Origin: Burkholderia gladioli
GTDB lineage: Bacteria > Pseudomonadota > Gammaproteobacteria > Burkholderiales > Burkholderiaceae
Reading direction: 5' to 3'
Assembly (NCBI RefSeq): GCF_000959725.1
Contig: NZ_CP009323.1
Span: forward strand, 2,294,001-2,358,000
Length of the DNA stretch: 64,000 nucleotides
Shown here piece by piece: positions 52,979 through 62,415 of the stretch (the first letter of the stretch is position 1; every line of letters starts with the position of its first letter). A model generated the notes under the pieces. That model made no database searches. It saw only the letters and a list, made by a program, of their open reading frames with translations, and was not told the DNA's origin. A program made the position numbers and the translations under genes.

Positions 52979-53845
52979 TCAGTGCCGCGAGGCGCCGAAC
53001 GGCGGCGCGGCCGGCGCGGCGGGCTGGGCCTGCGCGGCCTCCTCGTTGCTGCGTGCCCAGAAGAAGCGGTCGGGCACCCAGGCACCCATGCCGGGCCGGA
53101 ACGCATCGCGCGCGGCCTGGTAGAGATATTCCTGCGCCTCGCGCACCGCCTCGGGCGGCTCCTGCCCGTTCGCGAGCAGCGCCGCGATCGCCGTGCCGAG
53201 CGTGTCGGTCACGCCCATCAGCCGGTGCGGCGTGCGTTCCCAGAGATCCTGCCGGATCTGCCCTTCCTCGCCGTACAGCGTATTGACCAGCCGGTGTGTG
53301 CCGGTCTCGGTGGCGAGGATGTATTCGCAACCTTGCGAGAGCAGGTGGGCGATCGCTGTGTCGAGATTCGGCGCCTCGGCGTCGCCGTCGGGCTGGGCCA
53401 GCGCGATCAGGGTGGCGTGGTCGGCCACCAGCAGTGTGGTCTGCGGCGCGAGCAGGTCGGCGATCGATTCGCGCAGGTCGTCGGCGGCCAGCACATGCTC
53501 GTCGTCGAGCGTGAAGTCGGGGGCCAGCACCAGCGGCACGCCGTCGTAGTCGGCGACCACCTCGGCGATCGCGCTGACCACCTCGGCGCGCGCGGTGGCG
53601 CCGATCTTGAAGGCGGCCACCGGCATGTCCTCGAGCAGCATCCGCGCTTGCGCGACCACCGTGTCCGGGTCGAGACCGGTCACTTCATCGCAGGACGCCG
53701 AATCGCGAACCGTGTAGCCGGTCAGGACCGTGGCGCCGTGGCAACCCATGCTCGCCAGCGTCAGCAGGTCCGCCTGCAGGCCGGAGCCGCCGGTGGGATC
53801 GGACAGACCGAAGGTGAGAACGATCGGAGGGGCGTTGCTGGACAT
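52979..53845 (-). CDS. ThiD-like phosphomethylpyrimidine kinase with altered anion hole
   Basis: 288 residues, ribokinase-like fold. GLSDPTGGSGLQADLLTLASMGCHG near 12-36 is the ThiD substrate motif, and VAAFKIGA near 87 is also family-like. The usual DTHGTGC anion-hole/catalytic motif near 215 is DTLGTAIAA, so the catalytic Cys position is Ala. The C-terminus has an extra helical tail (about 235-288). Its own frame starts at 53845; the open frame runs to 53887. May be a ThiD paralogue with a different role. Confidence 0.82.
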   Translation of the reverse strand: MSSNAPPIVLTFGLSDPTGGSGLQADLLTLASMGCHGATVLTGYTVRDSASCDEVTGLDPDTVVAQARMLLEDMPVAAFKIGATARAEVVSAIAEVVADYDGVPLVLAPDFTLDDEHVLAADDLRESIADLLAPQTTLLVADHATLIALAQPDGDAEAPNLDTAIAHLLSQGCEYILATETGTHRLVNTLYGEEGQIRQDLWERTPHRLMGVTDTLGTAIAALLANGQEPPEAVREAQEYLYQAARDAFRPGMGAWVPDRFFWARSNEEAAQAQPAAPAAPPFGASRH

Positions 53846-54286
53846 GAAAAATCGGGGAAAGAGAAGAACGATCGGGCGGCGCACCACCTGGGTGCGCCTT
53901 GCCGGTCATTATGCGTTGGAAACCTGTGCATGAAGTGTTTTTTTTAACGCAATGCAATGTGTGGCGGGCGTTTGCGGCGGATCGAGACGCTTGCGCGCGC
54001 ATCCGTGCAAGGATCGCGGCGATCGTGCCGCGCGGCAGTTCAATCGGGTGCGGATCGGGGATCTCCACAGCGGCGGCGGGAAGATCGCTGTGAGCGGTGA
54101 TGGCGTGCCTGGCCATGGCGATGCTCCGGCGATCGATCCCGAGCAAGCGCCCGGACAAGAATCCGGACAAACCGCTGGACAGAACGTCGCAGTCCCGGCT
54201 AGAGCCGCGGTGCTAGGCAGGGCGGCCGTCCGCACGTTACCATCACGTCTCCCCAAACAATGGTTTTTTCCCCTGCGCGGCAAACG
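53846..54286. other. Intergenic, divergent promoters
   Basis: About 440 bp between the kinase and rubredoxin genes. The left end has an A/T-rich run (53930-53955). No gene is supported; frames crossing it are shadows. Confidence 0.5.
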
Positions 54287-54457
54287 ATGGAATACAAAAG
54301 CTGGATGTGCCTGATCTGCGGCTGGATCTACGACGAAGAGGCGGGCTTGCCCGACGAGGGCATCGCCCCCGGTACGCGCTGGGAAGATGTGCCGATCAAC
54401 TGGACTTGTCCGGAATGCGGCGCTCGCAAGGAAGACTTCGAGATGGTGCAGATCTGA
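54287..54457 (+). CDS. rubA: Rubredoxin
   Basis: 56 residues. Two iron-binding CxxC pairs, MCLICGW (C8, C11) and WTCPECG (C41, C44). Single-domain electron carrier in the cytoplasm; in this lineage it often supports alkane hydroxylase or oxidative-stress enzymes. The start at 54287 gives the standard length; the ATG at 54260 adds 9 unlikely residues. Confidence 0.95.
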   Translation: MEYKSWMCLICGWIYDEEAGLPDEGIAPGTRWEDVPINWTCPECGARKEDFEMVQI

Positions 54458-54592
54458 GCGAGATCTGAGCGGTTTTCCGCGGCACGTCCCGAGGCCGCCA
54501 GCCGGCGCGTCCGACGCGGCGCCGGCGTGCCGGCCCGTCACGCGGTCCGGCCGCGCGGCGTTCGAGCTCTCCGCGTCGACGGTTGCGTGCCC

Positions 54593-55900
54593 ATGACGAC
54601 GTCCCCGACCGTAATACCGATCCCCGACGCCCTGCCTAATCCGCGTGGCGGTGCCGTGCTGCTGGCGGAGGCGACGCTCGCCGAGGCCAGCACGGCGTCG
54701 GGCGAGGCGCTGCCGCGGGCCTTGCGCACCGTCGCGGCGGCCTTGCGCGACGCGGGCTGGCTGGCCGGGCTGCGTTACGCCGAGGCGCTGGCCGCGGTGG
54801 CGAGCGAGGGCGCGGCGGGGCAGCTCACGATCACCGCCGAGTTTCGCCAGGCCCTGCGCGACTTCCGCTGGGCGATCGCGCGTCGCAACCTGCGCGAGCT
54901 GGCCTGCTCGCCGGTGCTGCATGCGCATTACGGCGCGCTGCGCCGGCTGGCCGGCGCGCCTGCCGCCGAGGCCGCGCCGTTCGAGGTGCTGGCGCTGGCC
55001 GGGCGGCCGGTGCCGCCGGCCACGCTCGCCGCGCTGCCGGCCGAGCGGCTCGCGCATCTGCGCGCGGCCTACGAGGCGGCCTTGCTGGCCGTGCTGCGCG
55101 AGCCCGAGGCACCGCCCGCGGCGGCGCTCGAGGCGCTCGACAATTGCCTGGCCGCGCTGGCCGGCCCCGATCCCTATGACTACTGGCGGCTCGCCCGCGC
55201 GTGCCTGCGGGCGTTGCAGGGCGCGTCCGGCACGTCGCCGCGACGCTGGCTCGCGCGCGGCAACCTGGTGCTGCGCGAGCAGATGGGCGGGGCGCGAGTC
55301 GTCGCCCCGGCGCTGGTGCGCGAGACGCTGGCGCTCGTCTGGCGCGATTTCGCGCTGTACGGCGCGGCCGCCGAGGATGCCGCCGAGGTCGAGCTGCTCA
55401 ACGATTACGGCTTGACGGTCGACTGGCACGTGGCCGGCTCGCAGGCATCCGAGATGCTTTGGGAGGTCGACGCCGCGCGCGCCGAGGCCGATGCGCTGCG
55501 CGACGCGGCGGCCACGCGCCAGCTCGGCGTGGTGACCGTCAACGGCCATGCCTACGAGGACTTCCTGCAGACCGCCGACGCCTCGATGGCCGAGCTCACC
55601 GGCGAGCCGGGCGCTGTCGATGCCGGCCAGGCCTGGCGCGCCGCGGCGGCGGCCTATCGCGTCGGCTCGGCCGCCGCTGCGCTCGGGCTTGGCCAGACGG
55701 CCCTGATGGCCGACGCGGTGGCGCTGGGCTGGCGGCGCATCACCCACAGCCTGCCGCCCGACGACGGCGGTGCCGCGCTGGCGGCCGGCTCCGATGCGCT
55801 GCGCGCGGCGCTCTACAAGATCGCGGCCGGCGTGGCGCCGCCCGACCTGGCGGCCGCGCGCGCGGCCCTGGGCGCCTCGCTCGAGGCGGCGCGGCCCTGA
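54593..55900 (+). CDS. Uncharacterised helical protein, possible ChpA/PilL N-terminal relic
   Basis: 435 residues, Ala/Leu/Arg-rich, all helix, no signal peptide. There is no kinase or receiver motif. Helical blocks near 85-110 (FRQALRDFRWAIARRNLREL), 180-210 (DPYDYWRLARACLRAL) and 235-280 resemble the N-terminal histidine-phosphotransfer-like region of Chp-type chemosensory kinases. In Ralstonia and Cupriavidus, from recall, the pilGHIJ-chpA genes lie between rubredoxin and yqgE, exactly this position. I infer that it is what remains after the rest was lost, but it could be an unrelated protein. Confidence 0.55.
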   Translation: MTTSPTVIPIPDALPNPRGGAVLLAEATLAEASTASGEALPRALRTVAAALRDAGWLAGLRYAEALAAVASEGAAGQLTITAEFRQALRDFRWAIARRNLRELACSPVLHAHYGALRRLAGAPAAEAAPFEVLALAGRPVPPATLAALPAERLAHLRAAYEAALLAVLREPEAPPAAALEALDNCLAALAGPDPYDYWRLARACLRALQGASGTSPRRWLARGNLVLREQMGGARVVAPALVRETLALVWRDFALYGAAAEDAAEVELLNDYGLTVDWHVAGSQASEMLWEVDAARAEADALRDAAATRQLGVVTVNGHAYEDFLQTADASMAELTGEPGAVDAGQAWRAAAAAYRVGSAAAALGLGQTALMADAVALGWRRITHSLPPDDGGAALAAGSDALRAALYKIAAGVAPPDLAAARAALGASLEAARP

Positions 55901-56196
55901 GGTGCCCGCCGAGCCAAACCGGCCCGGCACGCTGCGGCTCGATCGCGTCGGACCCCATCGGCTCGCCCGGTCCGCCGTTCGCATCGGTTTGCGGCTATCT
56001 GGCCGGGTTTCACAACCGATTCGAACACATCGGGGACAATGGCCATTTTGTGACTGCGCCCGTGCCCGGCGCGTCGTCCGGGCCTCGCACCCAGCCTGCC
56101 GACCGGCCCCGCTCGCGTGATAGAGTGCGACGTGATCCGTCTTATCGACCCTCGCGGGCTGCGTCCCGCCGCGAGGTCTTTGCTAAAATTCACACC
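55901..56196. other. Intergenic before yqgE
   Basis: About 300 bp with no gene. Holds the extended -10 promoter TGCTAAAAT at 56181-56189. Confidence 0.5.
56181..56189 (+). promoter_or_regulatory. Extended -10 promoter just before yqgE
   Basis: TGC-TAAAAT lies only 7 bp before the yqgE ATG (56197). No -35 box or ribosome site is seen, so transcription would start at or next to the ATG (leaderless mRNA). Confidence 0.45.
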
Positions 56197-56775
56197 ATGT
56201 CAAAGAGTTCCGATCGCATCAATCTCACCAACCAGTTCCTGATCGCGATGCCGAGCATGTCGGATCCGACCTTCTCGGGAACGGTGGTCTACCTTTGCGA
56301 TCACAGCGAACGCGGTGCGTTGGGCCTCGTCATCAATCGTCCCACCGACATCGACCTCGAATCGCTGTTCAATCGCATCGACCTCAAGCTCGAGATCGAG
56401 CCCCTCCTGCATATCCCCGTCTACTTCGGCGGCCCGGTCCAGACCGAGCGCGGCTTCGTGCTGCACGAGCCGGTGGAGGGCAGCAGCTACAGTTCCTCGA
56501 TGACGGTGGAGGGCGGCCTGGAGATGACCACCTCCAAGGACGTGCTGGAGGCGGTCGCCTCGGGCAGCGGGCCCAAGCGCTTCCTGCTCACGCTCGGCCA
56601 TGCCGGCTGGGGCGCGGGCCAGCTCGAGGACGAGATCTCCAAGAACGGCTGGCTGACGGTGGCCGCCGATCCGCGCGTGGTGTTCGACACGCCGGCCGAG
56701 GAGCGCTTCGAGGCCGCGCTCGGCCTGCTCGGCGTGTCCTCGACGATGCTCTCGGGCGAGGCAGGCCACGCATGA
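56197..56775 (+). CDS. yqgE: YqgE/AlgH family protein
   Basis: 192 residues, DUF179 fold. [40 protein letters not shown] is the family start; [15 protein letters not shown] near 74. Biochemical role not known; AlgH is linked to alginate control in Pseudomonas. No Shine-Dalgarno sequence. Overlaps ruvX by 4 nt. Confidence 0.96.
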   Translation: MSKSSDRINLTNQFLIAMPSMSDPTFSGTVVYLCDHSERGALGLVINRPTDIDLESLFNRIDLKLEIEPLLHIPVYFGGPVQTERGFVLHEPVEGSSYSSSMTVEGGLEMTTSKDVLEAVASGSGPKRFLLTLGHAGWGAGQLEDEISKNGWLTVAADPRVVFDTPAEERFEAALGLLGVSSTMLSGEAGHA

Positions 56776-57215
56776 GCGGTGTCCCCGCGCGCGAGGCCAC
56801 CTTGCTCGCGTTCGATTATGGCGAGAAGCGCATCGGCGTGGCCGTCGGCAATACGCTGACGCGCACGGCGCGCGCGCTCGTCATCGTGTCCAACCTGAAT
56901 CGCGAATATCGTTTCGAGGCCGTCGGCGCGCTGATCGCTGAATGGCGGCCGGATGCGCTGGTGGTCGGCCTGCCGATGCACCCGGACGGCACGCCGCACG
57001 AGATGACGCAGCAGGCCAAGCGCTTCGGCAATCAACTGAACGGCCGCTTCAACCTTCCCGTGAGCTGGATCGACGAGCGCTATTCGTCGGTCGAGGCGCG
57101 CGCCGGTTTGCGCGCGCGCGGCGCGAAGGCCGATGCGGCCATCGACGCCGAGGCCGCCCGCGTGATCCTTCAACACTATCTCGACCAGTTGCCCGACCAT
57201 CATGAGTTCCATTGA
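56772..57215 (+). CDS. ruvX: Holliday junction resolvase-like RuvX/YqgF
   Basis: 147 residues, RNase H fold. [16 protein letters not shown] holds the first catalytic Asp, [11 protein letters not shown] the second acidic pair and [16 protein letters not shown] the last. Acts in pre-16S rRNA 5' processing or junction cleavage. Coupled to yqgE and overlaps pyrR by 14 nt. Confidence 0.96.
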   Translation: MSGVPAREATLLAFDYGEKRIGVAVGNTLTRTARALVIVSNLNREYRFEAVGALIAEWRPDALVVGLPMHPDGTPHEMTQQAKRFGNQLNGRFNLPVSWIDERYSSVEARAGLRARGAKADAAIDAEAARVILQHYLDQLPDHHEFH

Positions 57216-57720
57216 CGCCGAAGCGCTCTACCGCGCGCTGCTCGACCAGATCCGCGGCGCCTACGGCGACGCCGCCTTCGCGGCCAGCGACGGCCCGGCG
57301 ATCGCCGGCATTCACAGCGGCGGCGCCTGGCTGGCCGAGCGGCTGGCGCGCGACCTGAAGGCGCCGGGCTTCGGCGTGGTCAACGTGGCCCTGCATCGCG
57401 ACGACTACGCCAAGAAGGGCCTGCACAGCCAGGCGAGCCCGACCTCGCTGCCGTTCGCGGTGGAAGGCCGCCGCATCCTGCTGGTCGACGACGTGCTGTA
57501 CACCGGCCGCACCGTGCGCGCGGCCCTCAACGAGCTGTACGACTACGGCCGGCCCGCCGCGGTCGAGCTCGCGGCGCTGGCCGATCGCGGTGGGCGCGAG
57601 CTGCCGGTGGCGGCGCGCTTCCTGGGCGGCACGCTCGAGGTGCCGGCCGAGGCGACCCTGGTGCTGGCCCGCGACGCCGACCTCCATTTCACCTTCGAAC
57701 TCGAGGCGCGCGAGCACTGA
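57202..57720 (+). CDS. pyrR: Bifunctional pyr operon regulator/uracil phosphoribosyltransferase PyrR
   Basis: 172 residues. PRPP-binding motif [18 protein letters not shown] near 93-110, and [13 protein letters not shown] near 34. In Gram-positives PyrR binds pyr mRNA; in proteobacteria the regulatory role is less clear. It overlaps ruvX, and a hairpin follows before pyrB. Confidence 0.95.
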   Translation: MSSIDAEALYRALLDQIRGAYGDAAFAASDGPAIAGIHSGGAWLAERLARDLKAPGFGVVNVALHRDDYAKKGLHSQASPTSLPFAVEGRRILLVDDVLYTGRTVRAALNELYDYGRPAAVELAALADRGGRELPVAARFLGGTLEVPAEATLVLARDADLHFTFELEAREH

Positions 57721-57734
57721 GCGCGCCTCGACCG

Positions 57735-57765
57735 GCGCCCGCCGCGCGTGTTCGCGCGCGGGCGC
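57735..57765 (+). terminator. Hairpin between pyrR and pyrB
   Basis: GCGCCCGCCGCGCG pairs with CGCGCGCGGGCGC with one bulge and a TGTT loop. No T run. It could end transcription or protect mRNA ends inside the pyr cluster; a PyrR-type attenuator is possible but not shown. Confidence 0.4.
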
Positions 57766-57797
57766 TGCCCCGGCAACACCTTGGATTCACGTACACC

Positions 57798-58829
57798 ATG
57801 ACCACCGACACCTCCGGCCGCAGCGGCGCCCAAGCCGCGGCCGCGCCCGCCCAACGCTTCCGCCCCGGCTTCCTGAAGGGCAACCCGCAGCTCACGAAGA
57901 ACGGCGAGCTCAAGCATCTGCTGTCGATCGAGGGCCTGCCCAAGTCGATCGTCACGCACATCCTCGATACCGCGGAGCAGTTCGTCAGCGTGACGGACCG
58001 CGAGGTGAAGAAGGTGCCGCTGCTGCGCGGCAAGTCGGTGTTCAACCTGTTCTTCGAGAATTCGACGCGCACCCGCACCACCTTCGAGATCGCCGCCACG
58101 CGCCTGTCGGCCGACGTGCTGAACCTCAACATCAACGCCTCCTCGACCAGCAAGGGCGAGTCGCTGCTCGACACCATCAACAACCTCTCGGCGATGCACG
58201 CCGACCTGTTCGTGGTGCGCCATGCCTCGAGCGGCGCGCCCTACCTGATCGCCGAGCACTGCGCGCCGCACGTGCACGTGATCAATGCCGGCGACGGGCG
58301 CCATGCGCACCCGACCCAGGGCCTGCTCGACATGTACACGATCCGCCACTACAAGCGCGACTTCACGCAGCTGCGCGTGGCGATCGTCGGCGACATCCTG
58401 CACTCGCGCGTGGCGCGCTCCGACATCCACGCGCTGACCACGCTGGGCGTGCCCGAGATCCGCGCGATCGGCCCGCGCACGCTGCTGCCGGGCGGGCTCG
58501 AGCAGATGGGCGTGAAGGTCTATCACAACCTCGACGAAGGCCTGAAGGGCGTCGACGTGATCATCATGCTGCGCCTGCAGAACGAACGCATGAGCGGCGC
58601 GCTGCTGCCCTCGGCGCAGGAGTACTTCAAGAGCTGGGGCCTGACGCCCGAGCGTCTCGCGCTGGCCGCGCCCGACGCGATCGTGATGCACCCGGGCCCG
58701 ATGAACCGCGGCGTCGAGATCGACTCGCAGGTGGCCGACGGCCCGCAGTCGGTGATCCTCAACCAGGTCACCTTCGGCATCGCGGTCCGCATGGCCGTGA
58801 TGGGCATCGTCGCGGGCAATAGCGACTGA
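57798..58829 (+). CDS. pyrB: Aspartate carbamoyltransferase catalytic subunit
   Basis: 343 residues, long N-terminus (about 35 residues) typical of the class that binds PyrC'. Carbamoyl-phosphate motif [13 protein letters not shown] near 80; aspartate site [12 protein letters not shown] near 172; [12 protein letters not shown] near 298. Makes carbamoyl aspartate. pyrC' follows after 69 bp. Confidence 0.97.
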   Translation: MTTDTSGRSGAQAAAAPAQRFRPGFLKGNPQLTKNGELKHLLSIEGLPKSIVTHILDTAEQFVSVTDREVKKVPLLRGKSVFNLFFENSTRTRTTFEIAATRLSADVLNLNINASSTSKGESLLDTINNLSAMHADLFVVRHASSGAPYLIAEHCAPHVHVINAGDGRHAHPTQGLLDMYTIRHYKRDFTQLRVAIVGDILHSRVARSDIHALTTLGVPEIRAIGPRTLLPGGLEQMGVKVYHNLDEGLKGVDVIIMLRLQNERMSGALLPSAQEYFKSWGLTPERLALAAPDAIVMHPGPMNRGVEIDSQVADGPQSVILNQVTFGIAVRMAVMGIVAGNSD

Positions 58830-58898
58830 CCGGCCCGGCCCGGCGCCACGCCGGCCGGCCATCGAATTCAACGCATCCAACGCATTCGCAGGCAGCAC

Positions 58899-60176
58899 AT
58901 GAAGATTCATATCAAGGGCGGCACGCTGGTCGATCCGGTCGCCGGCACCGAACAACAGTCCGACGTGTTCATCGCCGCCGGCAAGGTGGTCGCGATCGGC
59001 GCGGCGCCGGCCGATTTCCAGGCGGCCAGGACCATCGACGCGAGCGGCCTGATCGTCGCGCCTGGCCTGGTCGACCTCTCGGCGCGGCTGCGCGAGCCCG
59101 GCTACGAGCACAAGGCCACGCTCGAATCGGAGATGGCCGCGGCGGTGGCCGGCGGCGTCACCAGCCTGGTCTGCCAGCCCGATACCGACCCGGTGCTCGA
59201 CGAGCCGGGCCTGGTCGAGATGCTGAAGTTCCGCGCCAGCAAGCTGCACCAGGCGCACGTCTATCCGCTCGGCGCGCTGACGGTCGGCCTGAAGGGCGAG
59301 GTGATCACCGAGATGGTCGAGCTGACCGAATCGGGCTGCATCGGCTTCACCCAGGCCAACGTGCCGATCCGCGACACCCAGGTGCTGCTGCGCGCGCTGC
59401 AGTACGCGAGCACCTATGGCTACACGGTCTGGCTGCGCCCGGTGGACGCCTTCCTCGCCAAGGGCGGGGTCGCCGCCAGCGGGCCGCTCGCCTCGCGGCT
59501 GGGTTTGTCGGGCGTGCCGGTCTCGGCCGAGACGATCGCCCTGCACACGCTCCGCGAGCTGGTACGCGTGACCGGCGCGCGCGTGCACATCGCGCGTCTG
59601 TCCTCGGCGGCCGGCATCGAGCTGGTGCGCCAGGCCAAGGCCGAGGGCCTGCCGATCACCTGCGACGTCAGCGCCAACCACCTGCACCTGATCGACCTCG
59701 ACATCGGCTACTTCGACTCGCAGTTCCGCCTCGATCCGCCGCTGCGCGCCGAGCGCGACCGCGCCGCCATCCGCGCGGCCGTCGAGGACGGCACGATCGA
59801 CGCGATCTGCTCCGATCACACCCCCGTCGACGACGACGAGAAGCTGCTGCCCTTCGCCGAGGCCACGCCCGGCGCGACCGGCCTGGAGCTGCTGCTGTCG
59901 CTGACCGTCAAGTGGGCCCAGGAGGCCGGGCTGCCGCTGGCGCGCGCGTTGAACCGCATCACCGCCGGCGCGGCCGACGTGCTGAAGCTGCCGGCCGGGC
60001 GCCTCGTGCCGGGCGGCGTGGCCGACCTGGTGGTGTTCGATCCGGCCGCGCACTGGCAGGTCGAGCCGCGTGCCCTGAAGAGCCAGGGCCATAACACGCC
60101 GTTCCTCGGCTACGAGCTGCCGGCCCGGGTGCGCGCGACCCTCGTCGCCGGCCAGGTCGCCTTCGAGCGTCGCTGA
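58899..60176 (+). CDS. Dihydroorotase-like protein PyrC', probably inactive
   Basis: 425 residues, amidohydrolase fold of the type I dihydroorotase class. The metal motif PGLVDLHVHLREPG reads PGLVDLSARLREPG, so both zinc-binding His are lost (Ser and Arg). Later motifs (ICSDHTPVDDDEK, GATGLELLL) are kept. In Pseudomonas the matching PyrC' is a non-catalytic scaffold that holds PyrB in a dodecamer. The same role is likely here; a second, active dihydroorotase must exist elsewhere. Confidence 0.9.
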   Translation: MKIHIKGGTLVDPVAGTEQQSDVFIAAGKVVAIGAAPADFQAARTIDASGLIVAPGLVDLSARLREPGYEHKATLESEMAAAVAGGVTSLVCQPDTDPVLDEPGLVEMLKFRASKLHQAHVYPLGALTVGLKGEVITEMVELTESGCIGFTQANVPIRDTQVLLRALQYASTYGYTVWLRPVDAFLAKGGVAASGPLASRLGLSGVPVSAETIALHTLRELVRVTGARVHIARLSSAAGIELVRQAKAEGLPITCDVSANHLHLIDLDIGYFDSQFRLDPPLRAERDRAAIRAAVEDGTIDAICSDHTPVDDDEKLLPFAEATPGATGLELLLSLTVKWAQEAGLPLARALNRITAGAADVLKLPAGRLVPGGVADLVVFDPAAHWQVEPRALKSQGHNTPFLGYELPARVRATLVAGQVAFERR

Positions 60177-60190
60177 GCGGGGCGGGCATC

Positions 60191-61099
60191 ATGAGAGCGT
60201 TGCGCAAGCTGCGCCTGATCGTGCACCTGCTGCACGGCATGGCGACCATCGCCCTGCGGTTCGGCGGTGCGAGCCCGGCGCGCCGGCAGGAACTCACGCG
60301 TCGCTGGACCCTGAAGATGCTGGCGCTGTGCGGCATGCGCCTGGTCGTGCATCACGACGAGGCGAGGCTCGACGCGGGGGCGCTGGTGATCGGCAACCAC
60401 GTGTCCTGGCTGGACATCTACGTGATCAATGCCTGGCGGCCGACGCCCTTCGTCTCGAAGGCCGAGGTGCGGCAATGGCCGGTGGTGGGCTGGCTGGCCG
60501 AGAAGCTCGGCACCATCTTCCTGCAGCGCGAGAAGCGCAGCGAGGCCAAGCGCATCATGCACGAGCTGGCCGAGCGGCTGCGCGGCGGCGAGCTGATGTG
60601 CGTGTTCCCCGAGGGCACCACCTCGAACGGGCTCGAGCTGCTGCCCTTCCATGCCAACCTGTTCCAGGCCGCCGTCGAGGCCGGCAGCCCGGTGCAGCCG
60701 GTCTGCATCATGTACGAGGACGGGCAGGGCCGGCAGTCGCTGGCGCCGGCCTATACCGGCAAGATGTCGCTGGGCAAGTCGCTCGATCGCGTGCTGCGCG
60801 ACCGGCCGCTGGTCGCGCATCTCTACGTGGGCGCGCCGATCGAGGCGGGTGAGGACCGGCGCGGGCTGTCGGCGCGGGCTCGCGCGGCGGTGGCCGATGC
60901 GCTGGCCGAGATGCAGGCCGGGTGCGGGCGGCCGAGCGCCGAGGCGCTCGCGCAACTGGCGATCGATGAAGTGCCGGCGGGTGGTGAGGCTGCCGCCGCG
61001 TCGAGCGCCTCGACCGAGACCGCCGAGGCTGCCGTGGCGTCCACGGTGGCGGCGAATGCCGCGGGCGAGACCGAGCCGGTCGCGCGTCGCGACGCCTGA
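60191..61099 (+). CDS. plsC: 1-acyl-sn-glycerol-3-phosphate acyltransferase
   Basis: 302 residues. HX4D motif NHVSWLDIY (near 66) and FPEGTTSNG (near 141), the PlsC signatures. Makes phosphatidic acid at the inner membrane. The C-terminus (about 225-302) is an Ala-rich low-complexity tail beyond the usual enzyme. It starts 14 bp after pyrC' and is probably co-transcribed. Confidence 0.94.
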   Translation: MRALRKLRLIVHLLHGMATIALRFGGASPARRQELTRRWTLKMLALCGMRLVVHHDEARLDAGALVIGNHVSWLDIYVINAWRPTPFVSKAEVRQWPVVGWLAEKLGTIFLQREKRSEAKRIMHELAERLRGGELMCVFPEGTTSNGLELLPFHANLFQAAVEAGSPVQPVCIMYEDGQGRQSLAPAYTGKMSLGKSLDRVLRDRPLVAHLYVGAPIEAGEDRRGLSARARAAVADALAEMQAGCGRPSAEALAQLAIDEVPAGGEAAAASSASTETAEAAVASTVAANAAGETEPVARRDA

Positions 61100-61197
61100 A
61101 GCCCGATCGGGCAGCGCGAGGCCGGGGCGGCATCGATGTGCCTCGCCTCGCGCGATCCAATCACGCGCGAGGCGCCGTGCCCGGCGCCCCTCCTTCC

Positions 61198-62046
61198 TCA
61201 GTCCTTGCCTGAACCGCAGCGCTCGCAGGCCACCTGCGTGACGCGTCGCGCGGCCGGATCGTCGCTCAGTTCGACGGCCGACAGGCGATTGCCCCACACG
61301 CAGCCCGAATCGAGCGCGACCAGGTTGTCGCGCAGCATCAGCCCGAGCGCGGCCCAGTGGCCGAACACCACGGTCACGTCGGCGCTGCGCCGCCCGGGAA
61401 CCTCGAACCAGGGCAGATGACCTTCCGGCGCCGAATCGGGGCCGCCGTTGCCGCGAAACTCCATGGCGCCGTCCGGCGTGCAGAAGCGGATCCGCGTGAA
61501 GGCGTTGAAGGCCACGCGCAGCCGCTCCGGCTTCGACAATCCCGCCTTCCACTGATTCGGCTCGTTGCCGTACAGGCCGCGCAGCGTCTCGCGCCAGTCG
61601 GGCGCGCGCAGCGCGCGCTGCAGTTCGTCGGCGAGTTCGAGCGCGAGCGTGACATCCCATTGCGGCAGCAGCCCCGCATGCACCATCAGCTTGCCGTGCT
61701 CGAAATGCGCGAAGGGTCGCTGGCGGACCCATTCGAGCAGGGCTTCGGCATCGGGCGCCTCCAGGATCTCGGCCAGCGTGTCGCCCGCCTTCAACTGGCG
61801 GATGCCGGCCGCGGCGGCCAGCAGGTGCAGGTCGTGGTTGCCGAGCACGGCCACGCGCCGCTCGCCCAGCGCGATCACCTCGCGCAGCGTGGCCAGCGAG
61901 GCCGGCCCGCGGTTGACGAGGTCGCCGGCGAACCAGAGCGGGGTGTCGTCGGAGGGCGCCAGGCGGGACAGCAACTCGACGAGGGGGGCGTGGCAACCCT
62001 GGAGGTCGCCGATGGCGATCGGCACAGGGCCGGGGGCAAAGGTCAT
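61198..62046 (-). CDS. apaH: Symmetrical bis(5'-nucleosyl)-tetraphosphatase
   Basis: 282 residues. Metallophosphatase motifs GDLQGCH (13-19), FAGDLVNRG (39-47), GNHDLHLL (69-76). Splits Ap4A to two ADP, reversing an alarmone and RNA-cap precursor. Start at 62046 (MTFAPGPVPIAIGDL). Convergent with plsC. Confidence 0.95.
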   Translation of the reverse strand: MTFAPGPVPIAIGDLQGCHAPLVELLSRLAPSDDTPLWFAGDLVNRGPASLATLREVIALGERRVAVLGNHDLHLLAAAAGIRQLKAGDTLAEILEAPDAEALLEWVRQRPFAHFEHGKLMVHAGLLPQWDVTLALELADELQRALRAPDWRETLRGLYGNEPNQWKAGLSKPERLRVAFNAFTRIRFCTPDGAMEFRGNGGPDSAPEGHLPWFEVPGRRSADVTVVFGHWAALGLMLRDNLVALDSGCVWGNRLSAVELSDDPAARRVTQVACERCGSGKD

Positions 62047-62415
62047 TGCGGGATGGATGTGGTGCGATTTAACGATGTTTCGCAAGCTTCCGACGCACGG
62101 TACCACAAGTCGTTCAGGGCTTCGGTTCCCGCAGCATGCGAAGGGAATATCCTGCGAATCGGAATTTTCTTAGAATGAAATTCGCATAAAACTCTGATTT
62201 ATCGACATTTGTCAAGCTGTTGCAAGATGTTAGAGGCATGTTTTTTAGGCCGGCACAGGCCTTATAATTGCGTCCCTATGGGTTGATGGCGGGGCCGCTC
62301 GCCAGATGGCCGAACAACAATAGATATACGCGATTCACGGCGCACACTCCGAGGGGCCGGCGGCAAATTCCGCTCATCGGCTCGATCAGACTCCGTTTTT
62401 CGACAAGGGAATCCC
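62047..62415. other. Intergenic, promoter region of the rfb operon
   Basis: About 370 bp. The middle (62150-62270) is AT-rich. TATAAT at 62264-62269 with a weak T-rich -35 is a likely start for the sugar operon. No JUMPstart-like element was seen. Confidence 0.55.

Noticed and set aside
57543..60092. 849-codon minus-strand frame across pyrR-pyrB-pyrC'
   Set aside because: Shadow of established genes; His/Arg/Gln-rich with no domains.
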